This document shows positions 1 to 9,835 of a DNA stretch of 64,000 nt, one piece after another. The notes beneath the pieces were generated by a model. The model did not search any database. It was not told the origin of the DNA and saw only the letters and a list, made by a program, of their open reading frames with translations. Numbering within the stretch: position 1 is the stretch's first letter; every line of letters starts with the position of its first letter. The translations under genes and the position numbers were made by a program. Origin of the DNA: Segatella copri DSM 18205 (lineage in GTDB: Bacteria; Bacteroidota; Bacteroidia; Bacteroidales; Bacteroidaceae). Location of the stretch: contig NZ_CP102288.1 in NCBI RefSeq assembly GCF_025151535.1, positions 501,501 to 565,500 on the forward strand, in the 5' to 3' direction.

Positions 1-142
1 GTATTCTATCTTGAAGGAGAATAAGCAATTGTTTCAAGCTAAGTATTTGACTTATCTGCCAACCGAAGAGCAGCTTCGACACGAAATAGAGCGGCAAAAA
101 GAGATTTTTATGCAACAACAAGCCAATAAGGAGCAGGACTGA
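1..142 (+). CDS. YhcG/DUF1016-type PDDEXK nuclease, C-terminal fragment
   Basis: The window opens inside a reading frame (codons from base 2) that ends at the TGA at 140-142. The 46 visible residues include the motif YLPTEEQLRHEIERQKE, which closely resembles the end of DUF1016/YhcG-family proteins (PDDEXK nuclease-domain proteins often found beside restriction-modification genes). The catalytic part lies outside the window, so the call rests on the tail alone. Its place just upstream of a restriction-modification-like operon fits a defence role. The operon has its own promoter at 221-251, so co-transcription need not apply. Confidence 0.6.
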   Translation, partial: YSILKENKQLFQAKYLTYLPTEEQLRHEIERQKEIFMQQQANKEQD

Positions 143-220
143 TAATGTTGTAAATATAAAGATTCTCTTTTGATGCTTCAAGTAAAATTTACTCGGTAAA
201 AGATATTTTGAGGTATTAAG

Positions 221-251
221 TTGCATATTTCATTTATTTTTTGTAACTTTG
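221..251 (+). promoter_or_regulatory. Bacteroidota-type promoter of the defence operon
   Basis: TTG at 221-223, a 20-bp spacer, then TAACTTTG at 244-251. This matches the Bacteroidota -33/-7 consensus. The start point would fall near 256, giving a leader of about 360 nt before the first defence gene. Confidence 0.7.
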
Positions 252-255
252 CCCT

Positions 256-619
256 CGAAAGGGGAGAGGTTGCCGCAGGTGGCTGCTCCCTTGTAACATA
301 AGTTGAACAAATAAAATAGAATAATAAGAAACAGAAAGAATAAACTTTAGACATATAACATATTAATATACAAAGCGTTTACGATATTCGGAATACTCTC
401 GAAATTTGGCGATTAACAGATGTATTTCCCAACAATAGAATAAGTGAATGCCTGCGCTATAGCGTGGGCTGAACTTATCTGTTGGGAGGGCCACGCCAAA
501 TGCCTGAGAGTATGATAAGTGAAGCTCACGCTTCTTTTGTATCATGCTCTCAGGTATTTTTTGCTTGTGGCTCGTACTTCCAGAATAAAGTTCAACGCTC
601 ATAGTTTTCTATAGCGACG
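256..619 (+). other. Long structured 5' leader or non-coding RNA before the defence operon
   Basis: No convincing gene occupies 143-619. Two large stem-loops are visible. The first pairs CCCAACA plus ATAAGT (428-445) with ACTTAT plus TGTTGGG (473-486), around a smaller palindrome (GCGCTATAGCG). The second pairs 503-517 (CCTGAGAGTATGATA) with 540-554; only one position is not Watson-Crick and it can form G-U. It encloses a nested GAAGC/GCTTC hairpin (521-534) and is followed by GTATTTTTTGC, a weak U-tract. The layout suits an attenuated leader or a short stable RNA ending near 562. A 79-codon antisense frame here is judged spurious. Confidence 0.55.
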
Positions 620-3520
620 ATGAAACAGGAAATCCCTTATTCATCTGCGCAGCTCTTGTATTATGCCTGGCAGTTGTCACGCAATAGGGGCGGTGCAGAT
701 GATGATAAGTTGACGGGTGTCTTGTCGGAGGCACGTGTCGATCTGAACCCCCATCAGGTGATGGCGGCTCTTTTTGCATTCCAGTCTCCTTTCTCCAAAG
801 GTGTTATCCTTGCCGACGAGGTGGGATTGGGAAAAACGATAGAGGCTGGTATTGTTATCAGCCAGTTTTGGGCTGAACGTAAGCGTCGTATCCTCATCGT
901 TGCTCCAGCTACCCTTCGCCGACAGTGGAGCATGGAGCTGGAGGAAAAGTTCTTTCTGGATTCTTTTATTCTCGAAAAGAAAAAGGGGATTTCTTTGGAC
1001 CATCTTTCCGATGGCAAGCAAATCTATATCTGCTCTTATCAGTTTGCTTCCAGACAAGCCGAAATCTTGTCGCGCACTCATTGGGACCTGGTGGTTTATG
1101 ATGAGGCTCATAAACTACGCAACGTTTATAAGGCAACCCCTTCGATGGCTTCCCGTCTGAAATCCGCTTTTTCTGATAGTCATAAACTCCTCCTTACCGC
1201 CACTCCGCTTCAGAATAACATTGAGGAATTATATGGTCTGGTAAGTATCATCGATGACCATTACTTTGGTGACTTGAAGAGTTTCAAGGCTCAGTATTGC
1301 TATAGTAACAAAAACGATGATATTGCTTTTGGTGATCTTCGCAGGCGTCTTCGCCCCATCGTGCATCGCACGCTTCGCAAACAGGTTACGGAGTATGTAA
1401 AATATACTTCCCGTATCCCGATGGCGCAGGAATATTATCCTGCTGTTGAAGAGCAGAAACTCTATAATCAAATCAGCGAGTATCTTCGCCGTGATGATAC
1501 TTACGGATTACCAACCAGTCAACGTCAGTTGATTACGCTGATATTCCGCAAACTCATGTCTTCCTCAACCTTTGCCATCGGCTATACGCTCAAAACGCTT
1601 ATCGACCGTTTGCAGACCAAGATTGCTCCATATTCTGCCGATAAACCGCAAGGCTGGTATGGGGAAGATGGAAAAATAGCTATGGTTGCCGAAGATATGT
1701 TGGGCGATGATTGGGATGAATGGAATGAGCAGGATGAGAACGAACAGGAAGGAGAAATCCTTACTTCCGATGAGATAGAAGGTATCAAGGATGAAATCAA
1801 GGAACTCCAACGTCTATATGATCTTGCCAATAGTATCAGTAGTAATAAAAAAGGTGATTGCCTCTTGTCGGCACTCCATACCGGCTTTCAGAAGATGGAA
1901 GAGTTGGGAGCCAACCGCAAAGCATTGATATTCACGGAAAGTGCCCGTACCCAGCTCTATCTGAAACAGCTTTTAGAGGAGAATGGTTATATGGGCAAGA
2001 TAGTCCTCTTCAATGGTTCCAACAATGATGAAACTTCCCGGAAGATATATAAGGCATGGAAAGAGCGGAATATAGGCACATCAGCCTTTACCCCTTCTTT
2101 GTCGGCAAACAAGCGCCAGGCTATTGTAGATTATTTCAGAGACGAAGCCGAAATCATGATTGCTACCGAGGCGGCATCCGAAGGTATCAACCTTCAGTTT
2201 TGTTCACTTATAGTGAATTATGATTTGCCGTGGAATCCTCAGCGGGTGGAACAGCGCATAGGTAGATGCCATCGTTATGGACAGAAGAATGATGTGGTGG
2301 TTTTCAACTTCATTAACAAGGCAAATGCAGCTGATGTGCGTGTGTTCCAACTGCTTTCTGAGAAATTCCATCTCTTTGATGGTGTCTTCGGTTCGAGTGA
2401 TGAGGTGTTGGGTAGCATCGAGTCGGGGGTTGACTTCGAGAAGCGGATGCTCAACATCTATCAGCAGTGCCGTACTCCTGAAGAAATCAATGCTGCCTTC
2501 GACCTGATTCAGCAAGAGATGGATGCGAGTATCAAGGCAACGATGCAAGATACGCGCAAGCAACTGCTTGAAAACTTTGATGAGGATGTGGTGGGACTGC
2601 TGAAGATTCGCCAAGGCAAGGATATGGGAAATCTGAATAAGTTCCATCGCTGGCTTTGGACGATAACCATTGCTACGCTTGGTAAGGAGAATGTAGAAGT
2701 GGTAGATGAAACTAATCTCGTTTTTCGCTTGAAGCACAATCCTTATCCTGATGTGGCAGCAGAATGTGGCATGTATCAGATAACTACGCTGCAATCGCAA
2801 TACATCAATTATCGTTTGTCGCATCCTTTGGCTCAAAAGGTCATTGCTTTGTGTAAGCAGAATGAGCAAAGTCTGCAGAATCTCCTCTTCGATTATAGCC
2901 TATATCGTTATAAGGTGGCAGATATAGAACAATGTGCTTATGAAAGTGGATGGCTACAGGCTCATCTTGTTTCTTTTATATCCGAAGGACAACAGGAACA
3001 GCACATTGTGCTGACGGCACTTGCGGAAGATGGAACGGCTTTAGGTCAGGAGTTTGCAGAAAAACTATTGAATGTTCCAACGATAAGTACCGGAAATGTT
3101 CGTGTGCAGGAGGAAGCAAGCCAGAAGCTGGCTTCCCTGTATGATAACCGGCGAGCAGCCTTGACCGTTCAGATAGAAGAACGAAACAAGGCTTTGCTTG
3201 ATGCTGAAATCCATCATATCGAGAAATGGGCAGAAGACCAGCAGCTCACTTTGGAGAATGAACTGAAAGACATCAAGGCTAAAATCAAGGAGAAGAAAAG
3301 ACTTTTGAGTCGTTCGGAGAATGCACAGCAAACATTGACCCTGGAAAAGGAATTGAATACCCTTACTCGTCAGCAGAAGCGTAAGCGAGCCGAAATCTTT
3401 AATCTGGAAGATGAGATAGAGGAGAAGCGAGACGGAATGATAGACAAAGTGAAGGCATTTATCCAGCAGCATATTACGGAAGAAGAACTCTTCTGCGTGC
3501 ATTGGACTTTAAAGAAATGA
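620..3520 (+). CDS. Snf2/RapA-like SF2 ATPase of a restriction-type defence operon
   Basis: 966 residues. Walker A DEVGLGKT spans residues 66-73 and the DEAH box 161-164. The second RecA lobe ends with motif VI, QRIGRCHRYGQ (545-555). This is the Snf2/RapA pattern seen in DrmD of DISARM and in other phage-defence ATPases. The last ~120 residues are rich in Lys, Glu and Leu and look like a coiled coil. Such enzymes translocate on duplex DNA; no nuclease motif is apparent here. It is the first gene of a three-gene operon, with 41 bp before the methyltransferase and 2.9 kb of uninterrupted frame. An exact DrmD assignment is not possible because no drmA, drmB or drmC genes are nearby. I read it as an extra ATPase attached to a type III-like restriction-modification pair. 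Confidence 0.8.
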   Translation: MKQEIPYSSAQLLYYAWQLSRNRGGADDDKLTGVLSEARVDLNPHQVMAALFAFQSPFSKGVILADEVGLGKTIEAGIVISQFWAERKRRILIVAPATLRRQWSMELEEKFFLDSFILEKKKGISLDHLSDGKQIYICSYQFASRQAEILSRTHWDLVVYDEAHKLRNVYKATPSMASRLKSAFSDSHKLLLTATPLQNNIEELYGLVSIIDDHYFGDLKSFKAQYCYSNKNDDIAFGDLRRRLRPIVHRTLRKQVTEYVKYTSRIPMAQEYYPAVEEQKLYNQISEYLRRDDTYGLPTSQRQLITLIFRKLMSSSTFAIGYTLKTLIDRLQTKIAPYSADKPQGWYGEDGKIAMVAEDMLGDDWDEWNEQDENEQEGEILTSDEIEGIKDEIKELQRLYDLANSISSNKKGDCLLSALHTGFQKMEELGANRKALIFTESARTQLYLKQLLEENGYMGKIVLFNGSNNDETSRKIYKAWKERNIGTSAFTPSLSANKRQAIVDYFRDEAEIMIATEAASEGINLQFCSLIVNYDLPWNPQRVEQRIGRCHRYGQKNDVVVFNFINKANAADVRVFQLLSEKFHLFDGVFGSSDEVLGSIESGVDFEKRMLNIYQQCRTPEEINAAFDLIQQEMDASIKATMQDTRKQLLENFDEDVVGLLKIRQGKDMGNLNKFHRWLWTITIATLGKENVEVVDETNLVFRLKHNPYPDVAAECGMYQITTLQSQYINYRLSHPLAQKVIALCKQNEQSLQNLLFDYSLYRYKVADIEQCAYESGWLQAHLVSFISEGQQEQHIVLTALAEDGTALGQEFAEKLLNVPTISTGNVRVQEEASQKLASLYDNRRAALTVQIEERNKALLDAEIHHIEKWAEDQQLTLENELKDIKAKIKEKKRLLSRSENAQQTLTLEKELNTLTRQQKRKRAEIFNLEDEIEEKRDGMIDKVKAFIQQHITEEELFCVHWTLKK

Positions 3521-3561
3521 AACGGAATCAAAGCAAAAATAATATAACTAAGAAATAAACA

Positions 3562-6444
3562 ATGACACAATACGAACAGAAATTTAGAGATATACTTGCA
3601 GAAATACTGCAACTCGACCAAGCCGAACTCGACTTTGGTATATATCGCATTATGAATCAGAAGCGTAAGGATATCGAGGCGTTCTTGAACAATCGCCTTG
3701 TTCCTGAAGTTACAAAGATTTTGAAGGCTCAAACTGCTGCAGGAACTGATATTTCTGCCATGGAGAATGAGGTATTTTCTCATTTGGCTAAATTCTTTAG
3801 CCGTTATTATGAGGGTGGCGATTTTATCTCTAAACGTCGCTATAAGGACGATGCCTATGCCATTCCTTATAGCGGTGAGGAAGTGAAGTTGTATTGGGCA
3901 AATGCCGACCAGTATTACATCAAGACTTCTGAGTATTTCAAGAATTACTCGTTCGTGTTGCCGACCAGCCGTCGTAAGGTACACTTTGTTCTTCGTGATG
4001 CGGATACTGAGCAGAACAACAACAAGGCTGCCAACAATATGGAGCGCCGTTTCCAACTTTGTGAAGAGGACTGTATCGCAGAGGAAAATGATGAGTTAAA
4101 TATTTTCTTTACTTATGAATTGATGCCGAAGACTACCAAGCAGGATGCACTTGTCAAGGATGCTGAGGCTAAGATTATTTCTTCGTTTACAGAAGGAAAA
4201 TATGCTGACTTTGCGGAGTTGGTTAATGAAAAGATGCCAACAGAAAAGAATAAGGAACGCACTTTGCTGATGAAGCATCTGCAAGACTATACGGCAAAGA
4301 ACAATTTTGATTATTTCATCCACAAAGACTTGGGCGTTTTCCTGCGTAGAGAACTTGATTTCTATATCAAAAATGAGGTGATGTTCTTGGATGATTTGGA
4401 TGCCACTCATATCATGGAGCATTTGGCACAAGTGAAAGCCATCAAGTTGGTAGGAGAGAAGATTATCACCTTCCTTGCCCAGCTCGAAGACTTCCAAAAG
4501 AAGTTGTGGCTCAAGAAAAAGTTTGTAGTCGGTTGTGATTATTGTATCACACTCGACCGAATTCCTCGTACCCTTTACCCAGAGATTATTGCTAATGATG
4601 AGCAGCGTAAAGAATGGGTTCGCCTCTTTGCCATCGATGAAATCAAAGGGGATATGATGACCGAGGGCTATAGTGAGCCATTAACAGAAAAGTTCCTGGA
4701 AGACAATCCGTTCCTTGTGCTTGACACTAAGTTCTTTAGTGCCGAGTTCAAGCATAAACTTGTGGGAAGTATGGAGAAAGTAGATGAGGAGTGTAATGGA
4801 TTGCTGATTAATAGTGAGAACTTCCAGGCTTTGGATTTGTTGCAGGAGAAGTATAGAGGAAAAATAGGTGCAGTTATTACCGATCCTCCATACAATACAG
4901 GTGGTGACGATTTCTTGTATAAAGACAATTACGCCGATTCCTCTTGGTTGTCTTTAATGTCAGAAAGATTAAAACTTTCATACTCTTTGATGCGAGATAA
5001 CGCATGGATTTCTCTTAACATAAATGATATTGAATTATATAATTTAGTGAATATGATGTCAATGCAAGATTGGAGCAATATTAACCAAATTTGCGTAAAG
5101 ATGTCGCATCTTAGTGGAATGAAGATGTCACATATTGACAAAAAAATACCAAAGATAAAAGAACAAATAGTTACTGCAACAAAAGGGAGTGAATCTACAT
5201 TGAATCCTATATATGAACCTTGTAGTTGGGATGATGTTTTTAGTCGTTATGTATCTTGGATGGAATTTAATAATTCTGATAATCCTAAAGATTGGACAAA
5301 AACTACAGTCCGTGCAAAAGCTAAAGAGTTTGGAGTGGACTGTAATGATAAAGCTAGTTTTGACAAATTTAGAATAGATAATGCTTCTTGTATCTTTAGA
5401 ACCGCTGTAGATGATGCTGTTGCAAATACCCCCAAAGATGGTTTAGTTAGAAGAATTACAACAGCGCAAGGACTGCAAAAATATATTCTAAATGGTGAAG
5501 ATGTGTTGTTTGCCTCATCTTATATGAAACCTATTGAAGAGCATCTTATGCCAGTCCAACCTAAAGGAGATATTTGGACCGACATAGGTATTAACAATGT
5601 GCATAATGAGGGTGGAGTTCAACTTCCTAATGGAAAAAAGCCAGTTAAGTTATTTGAAAGATTAATTAAAATGCTTTCTAATGATGGCGATTATATTCTT
5701 GATATTTTTGCGGGATCTGCTACTATTGTTCATGCTTGTTTAAATTCAAAGTCTAGCCATAAGTATATAGCTATTCAAAGTGACTATTCATATTTTAATG
5801 AGAAGACGTTACGACGAGCAGAAAATGTTATCTATTCTTCTGAATGGAAATTAGACAAGCCTGTTTCCCGTAAAGGCATTTCTCAATGCTTCAAGTACAT
5901 CCGTCTGGAGCAATATGAGGATACCCTAAATAATTTGCAGCCGAAGAACCAGCGACTCGACTTCGATAACGGGAATGGCAAGGGAGATTTCGAGGAAACC
6001 TATTTCCTCCGTTATATGCTCGATACTGAAACCAAGGGAGATCTCTTTAACCTGGAATGGTTTAAGAATCCGTTTGCCATGTCTATCAAGACAACCAAGG
6101 ATAATGAGTTGGTAGATACCCATGTTGATATGGTGGAAACCTTCAACTACCTTATCGGTCTGAATGTAGAGACGCTCCGTTATCCTAAGGATGGCTACTG
6201 TGTGGTAGAGGGAACTACCCATATCGGCAACGAGCGAACCTTGGTGATTTGGCGAGATTGCGAGAAGGTGAGCAACGAAGACTTGAATGAATTCTTCCGT
6301 AAGCAAGCCTACTGCACCACAGACTCAGAGTTCGATAAGATTTATGTAAATGGTGATAATACATTACCGAATATCAAGACGGATGAGGAGCATTGGAAAG
6401 TAGTACTCATTGAGGAAGAATTTAAGAAGAGAATGTTTGAATAG
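3562..6444 (+). CDS. Type III-like (beta-class) DNA methyltransferase, Mod-like
   Basis: 960 residues. Motif IV DPPY is at residues 441-444 and motif I, FAGSAT, is at 716-721. Motif IV before motif I, with the target-recognition region between, is the beta-class order of type III Mod enzymes (N6-adenine methylation). Two oddities stand out. About 440 residues precede motif IV, far more than in classical Mod. Motif I has Ala720 where FAGSGT is usual. Bases ~4940-5865 are clearly more AT-rich than the rest of the gene: 18 of 60 G/C at 5041-5100, against 26 of 60 at 4741-4800 and 25 of 60 at 6001-6060. That suggests an exchanged recognition domain. The stop lies 8 bp before the helicase-nuclease gene, so the two are probably translated together. 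Confidence 0.85.
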   Translation: MTQYEQKFRDILAEILQLDQAELDFGIYRIMNQKRKDIEAFLNNRLVPEVTKILKAQTAAGTDISAMENEVFSHLAKFFSRYYEGGDFISKRRYKDDAYAIPYSGEEVKLYWANADQYYIKTSEYFKNYSFVLPTSRRKVHFVLRDADTEQNNNKAANNMERRFQLCEEDCIAEENDELNIFFTYELMPKTTKQDALVKDAEAKIISSFTEGKYADFAELVNEKMPTEKNKERTLLMKHLQDYTAKNNFDYFIHKDLGVFLRRELDFYIKNEVMFLDDLDATHIMEHLAQVKAIKLVGEKIITFLAQLEDFQKKLWLKKKFVVGCDYCITLDRIPRTLYPEIIANDEQRKEWVRLFAIDEIKGDMMTEGYSEPLTEKFLEDNPFLVLDTKFFSAEFKHKLVGSMEKVDEECNGLLINSENFQALDLLQEKYRGKIGAVITDPPYNTGGDDFLYKDNYADSSWLSLMSERLKLSYSLMRDNAWISLNINDIELYNLVNMMSMQDWSNINQICVKMSHLSGMKMSHIDKKIPKIKEQIVTATKGSESTLNPIYEPCSWDDVFSRYVSWMEFNNSDNPKDWTKTTVRAKAKEFGVDCNDKASFDKFRIDNASCIFRTAVDDAVANTPKDGLVRRITTAQGLQKYILNGEDVLFASSYMKPIEEHLMPVQPKGDIWTDIGINNVHNEGGVQLPNGKKPVKLFERLIKMLSNDGDYILDIFAGSATIVHACLNSKSSHKYIAIQSDYSYFNEKTLRRAENVIYSSEWKLDKPVSRKGISQCFKYIRLEQYEDTLNNLQPKNQRLDFDNGNGKGDFEETYFLRYMLDTETKGDLFNLEWFKNPFAMSIKTTKDNELVDTHVDMVETFNYLIGLNVETLRYPKDGYCVVEGTTHIGNERTLVIWRDCEKVSNEDLNEFFRKQAYCTTDSEFDKIYVNGDNTLPNIKTDEEHWKVVLIEEEFKKRMFE

Positions 6445-6452
6445 GTCTTATT

Positions 6453-9400
6453 ATGGCTAAGAAAATACAGAAGAAAGGAAAACTGCAGCAGGCACTGGTC
6501 CTGTTTCATTATATCTTGCAGCTGTTTGGCTGTAAGGACTTGGAGGCTTTGTCTCGTGACCTCAAGGATCCTGCATACGAAGGATTGAATGATGACCACG
6601 AGTCAAAACTCTATCATGAGCTTTGTCATAAGCTCTATGCTACAGGTCCTTTGTCCATAGAACAGTTGTACTTTTACGACCAGCATATCGTGAAGTTTAC
6701 TGATGAGATTAACGAGAAGCGAAGTGAACCAATCAAGTGGAAGTACTTCCAGTATCTATCCCTCTTGTTCACGGAAATCTATCTCGACCAGTATTTCAGT
6801 AATCCGCAGGCTCTTTGCGACAACCTGAATCGTTTTCTGCATGATGACTTCAATCATCGTGCAGAAACCTGGCACGAGTTGCCCGACTTTACGGTTGATG
6901 ACTTGAATAAGTTGGCTTATTGGAATGCTACCGGTTCGGGCAAGACTCTGCTGATGCATGTCAACATCAAGCAATATCAGGAGTATGCCAGGATTCATCA
7001 TGCCAAGAAACTCAACCGCATCATCGTATTGACTCCGAATGAAGGATTGAGTCGTCAGCATTATGAAGAGTTGAAGGCTTCTAATATGGATGTTGCTATG
7101 TTCAGCAAGCAGGGTGTTGGTGGTTTGTTTCAAGGCAAGGCTGTAGAAATCATCGACATCAATAAATTGGCAGATAAGGATGGAGATAAAACTGTAGCTG
7201 TTGAGGCTTTCGAGGGCAACAACCTAGTATTGGTAGATGAAGGTCACAAAGGTTCCAGTGGTGATGTCTGGATGGGGTATCGCCAGAAGTTGACCGAGGA
7301 AGGCTTCTCTTTTGAGTATTCCGCTACCTTTGGTCAAGCCATTTCTGCAAAAAGTAATGCCAAAGACCGGAAGGCGATGTTCGACCAATATGGTAAGGCA
7401 ACACTTTTTGATTATTCCTATCGTTATTTCTATGCCGATGGATATGGCAAGGATTATCGTATCATGAATATGAACGACTGGAATGATGATGATTTGCTCA
7501 ATATGTATCTCACGGCATATTTGCTATGTCTTTATGAACAGACTAAAATCTATCAGAGTGATGTGCGGATTCATAACAGGTTTCTGGTGGAAAAGCCATT
7601 GGGAATATTTGTGGGAAGTAGCGTAAAGGCTGTGAGCAAGGAAAATAAGAATCAGGTATCGGATGTAACTCAGATACTCTTGTTCTTGCAGGATTTTATC
7701 CGGAATCGTACAGAGTTTTCAGGTTATATCCGTCGTTTGCTCAGTTCGGAAGATGGATTGAAAACAAAGAATGGTTATTCTGTATTTGGCAACTCTTTCC
7801 TGGCGCTTAAAGGTGGTTATCTCGTAGAAGATGACAAACAGAAGTTTGCCGAGAACATCTACGATGCTATCCTGCGGAATCTTTTCCACTCCAATATCCA
7901 TGGTGCCCAACTTCATATCGATCTTCAAAAAGGAGGTTTTGAGGAGATTGGATTGAGAGTAGGAAGTACTAAGGATTATTTCGGGGTCATCAATGTGGGT
8001 GATGGTAAGGAATTGTTGAAACTCTTGCAGGATAAAGGATTCCTTTGCGAAACGAAAGCATTCGGAACTTCCAGCCTCTTCAATAATATCAATTCTCAAG
8101 ATTCAACTGTCAACATCCTGATTGGTTCCAAGAAGTTTACTGAGGGATGGAGCAGTTGGCGAGTTTCCGTGATGGGTCTGATGAATGTGGGACGCAGCGA
8201 AGGTTCTGAGATTATTCAGCTTTTCGGTCGTGGTGTTCGTCTGAAGGGATACAGATATTCCCTGAAGCGAAGCAAGATGCTGGATGCCTGCTATCAGGAC
8301 GAGATGATTCCAAAGAATTTGTCAACCATAGAGACTCTGAATATCTTTGGCGTGCGGGCTGATTATATGGAAGCCTTCAAGGCATATTTGGAGGATGAAG
8401 GTTTGCCAACCAATGAGATAGACTATGAGAAGATTGTCATTAAAACCATTAAGTCTGTTGATTTAGATGCTCTTCATCTTTCATTGCCGAAAGTCGTAGA
8501 TGGCTATAACTTCAAGAAGTCTGCCGTGGTGGAACCTGCCGATGAAAGCCTGATGAAAAAGGTGAATGTAAAACTGGACAAATATCCAAAGGTGGATTTG
8601 TTGAGAAGCAAGAATGTTCAAACTGCTAATGCTGCAAGTCGCTATATAGGTATTTTGGGACAGGAGCATCTGAATTGGATAGACTGGACGGAAGTGTTCT
8701 TTGCCTTGCAGGGTATGAAGGCAGAGCGAGGTTGGTATAATCTGGAATTGCGATTGGAAGACTTGAAGTATCTGATGGCAAATCCTTCCTGGTACGAATT
8801 GTCAATTCCTGAAGACCGTTTGAACTTTCATGATTTTGGAAAGAATGTGGAGTTGTGGCAGGATGTTACAATCAGTCTGCTCCGTGGCTATATGGATATG
8901 GCTTACAAGAAGGCCAAGTCGAAGGAAGAGCAAAAGCATCTGAAGGAGACACGCGTTACCTATTATAATATAGGTATGCCTGATGAATATGAAATAGAGG
9001 TTCGTAACGACCTGCTTAATGTGATGAATCATTTGAAAACATTGCAGGAGCAGGTGGAGGCCAATGAATTTGGTAAAGACTTGGTTCTTGATCCTCCTTA
9101 TTTCAAGGCTTTGAATGTGGAGGAACATCTGTATAAGCCTTTGGTCTTTCTTGCAGAGAAAAATACCAATGGTAATCGTCCTTATGTAGATGTTGTAACT
9201 GGTGAGCCAAAGTTGAAGGTGTCTCCTGTGGCATTAAACTTGGGAGAACAGAACTTTGTTACTTCTTTCCATGAATATTGTAAGGCTCGTCAAGACGATG
9301 TGCTGGCTGGTAAGCAGGTTTATCTGCTTCGCAATGAGAGTAAGAGGGGGTTGGGTTTCTTTGAAGCAAACAACTTCTATCCTGATTTTATCTTATGGAT

Positions 9401-9701
9401 ATTGGATGGAGAGAAGCAATATATCACCTTCATCGACCCGAAAGGTATTCGCAATCTTAAAGGATTGGAGGATGATAAGATTCAACTCTTCAAGTATTTA
9501 CAGACAGAAGTGGCTTCTCAGTTGGGCAACGCTCATCTGATGTTGAACAGTTTCATTATCAGCAATACGCCAATGGAGCAGGTTGAGTTTTGGTTGAAGA
9601 ATCCATTTGAAAAAGGTGAATTCCAAAAGAATCATGTGCTGTTTAAGGATGATAAAGGCTATCTGGAAACGATGGTTGATATGATTTTGCAGTATATGTA
9701 G
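6453..9701 (+). CDS. Type III restriction Res-like helicase-endonuclease
   Basis: 1082 residues. The SF2 motor shows Walker A NATGSGKT (residues 158-165), a DEGH Walker B box (262-265) and motif VI QLFGRGVRLKG (from 589). The C-terminal region contains PD at 977-978 and DPK at 995-997 within beta-strand-like sequence. This is the PD-(D/E)xK nuclease signature of type III Res subunits. With the upstream methyltransferase it should cleave DNA lacking the host methyl mark after ATP-driven translocation. It ends the operon; the next genes lie on the opposite strand. No frameshift or missing motif is seen, so it looks functional. Confidence 0.85.
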   Translation: MAKKIQKKGKLQQALVLFHYILQLFGCKDLEALSRDLKDPAYEGLNDDHESKLYHELCHKLYATGPLSIEQLYFYDQHIVKFTDEINEKRSEPIKWKYFQYLSLLFTEIYLDQYFSNPQALCDNLNRFLHDDFNHRAETWHELPDFTVDDLNKLAYWNATGSGKTLLMHVNIKQYQEYARIHHAKKLNRIIVLTPNEGLSRQHYEELKASNMDVAMFSKQGVGGLFQGKAVEIIDINKLADKDGDKTVAVEAFEGNNLVLVDEGHKGSSGDVWMGYRQKLTEEGFSFEYSATFGQAISAKSNAKDRKAMFDQYGKATLFDYSYRYFYADGYGKDYRIMNMNDWNDDDLLNMYLTAYLLCLYEQTKIYQSDVRIHNRFLVEKPLGIFVGSSVKAVSKENKNQVSDVTQILLFLQDFIRNRTEFSGYIRRLLSSEDGLKTKNGYSVFGNSFLALKGGYLVEDDKQKFAENIYDAILRNLFHSNIHGAQLHIDLQKGGFEEIGLRVGSTKDYFGVINVGDGKELLKLLQDKGFLCETKAFGTSSLFNNINSQDSTVNILIGSKKFTEGWSSWRVSVMGLMNVGRSEGSEIIQLFGRGVRLKGYRYSLKRSKMLDACYQDEMIPKNLSTIETLNIFGVRADYMEAFKAYLEDEGLPTNEIDYEKIVIKTIKSVDLDALHLSLPKVVDGYNFKKSAVVEPADESLMKKVNVKLDKYPKVDLLRSKNVQTANAASRYIGILGQEHLNWIDWTEVFFALQGMKAERGWYNLELRLEDLKYLMANPSWYELSIPEDRLNFHDFGKNVELWQDVTISLLRGYMDMAYKKAKSKEEQKHLKETRVTYYNIGMPDEYEIEVRNDLLNVMNHLKTLQEQVEANEFGKDLVLDPPYFKALNVEEHLYKPLVFLAEKNTNGNRPYVDVVTGEPKLKVSPVALNLGEQNFVTSFHEYCKARQDDVLAGKQVYLLRNESKRGLGFFEANNFYPDFILWILDGEKQYITFIDPKGIRNLKGLEDDKIQLFKYLQTEVASQLGNAHLMLNSFIISNTPMEQVEFWLKNPFEKGEFQKNHVLFKDDKGYLETMVDMILQYM

Positions 9702-9719
9702 GAAAAAGTTTTTCTATTT

Positions 9720-9832
9720 TATTGTCACATCTGCCACGCAGATTGTAAATAATTGATACACAGAAAGAAATGGGTGGCAATAAGACGTGTTCTTGTTGTC
9801 ACCTATTGCCACCTATTGCCACGCCTTGTTCT
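9720..9832. repeat. Short TTGCCAC direct repeats after the Res-like gene
   Basis: The gap between the convergent res-like and hepT genes carries CACCTATTGC twice in tandem, with further TGCCAC words, and a GATTGTAAATAATTGATAC segment. A similar TTGCCA-rich stretch with GATTGTTAGTTGATAC lies at 60845-60950. The function is unknown. Confidence 0.35.
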
Positions 9833-9835
9833 TGC

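Noticed and set aside
363..602. 79-codon minus-strand frame in the defence leader
   Set aside because: It lies entirely in the palindromic leader, ends where the stems do, has no promoter, and its composition follows the inverted repeats.
620..9701. Full DISARM system
   Set aside because: The Snf2-like ATPase resembles DrmD, but drmA, drmB and drmC are absent, and the other two genes are type III Mod and Res-like.
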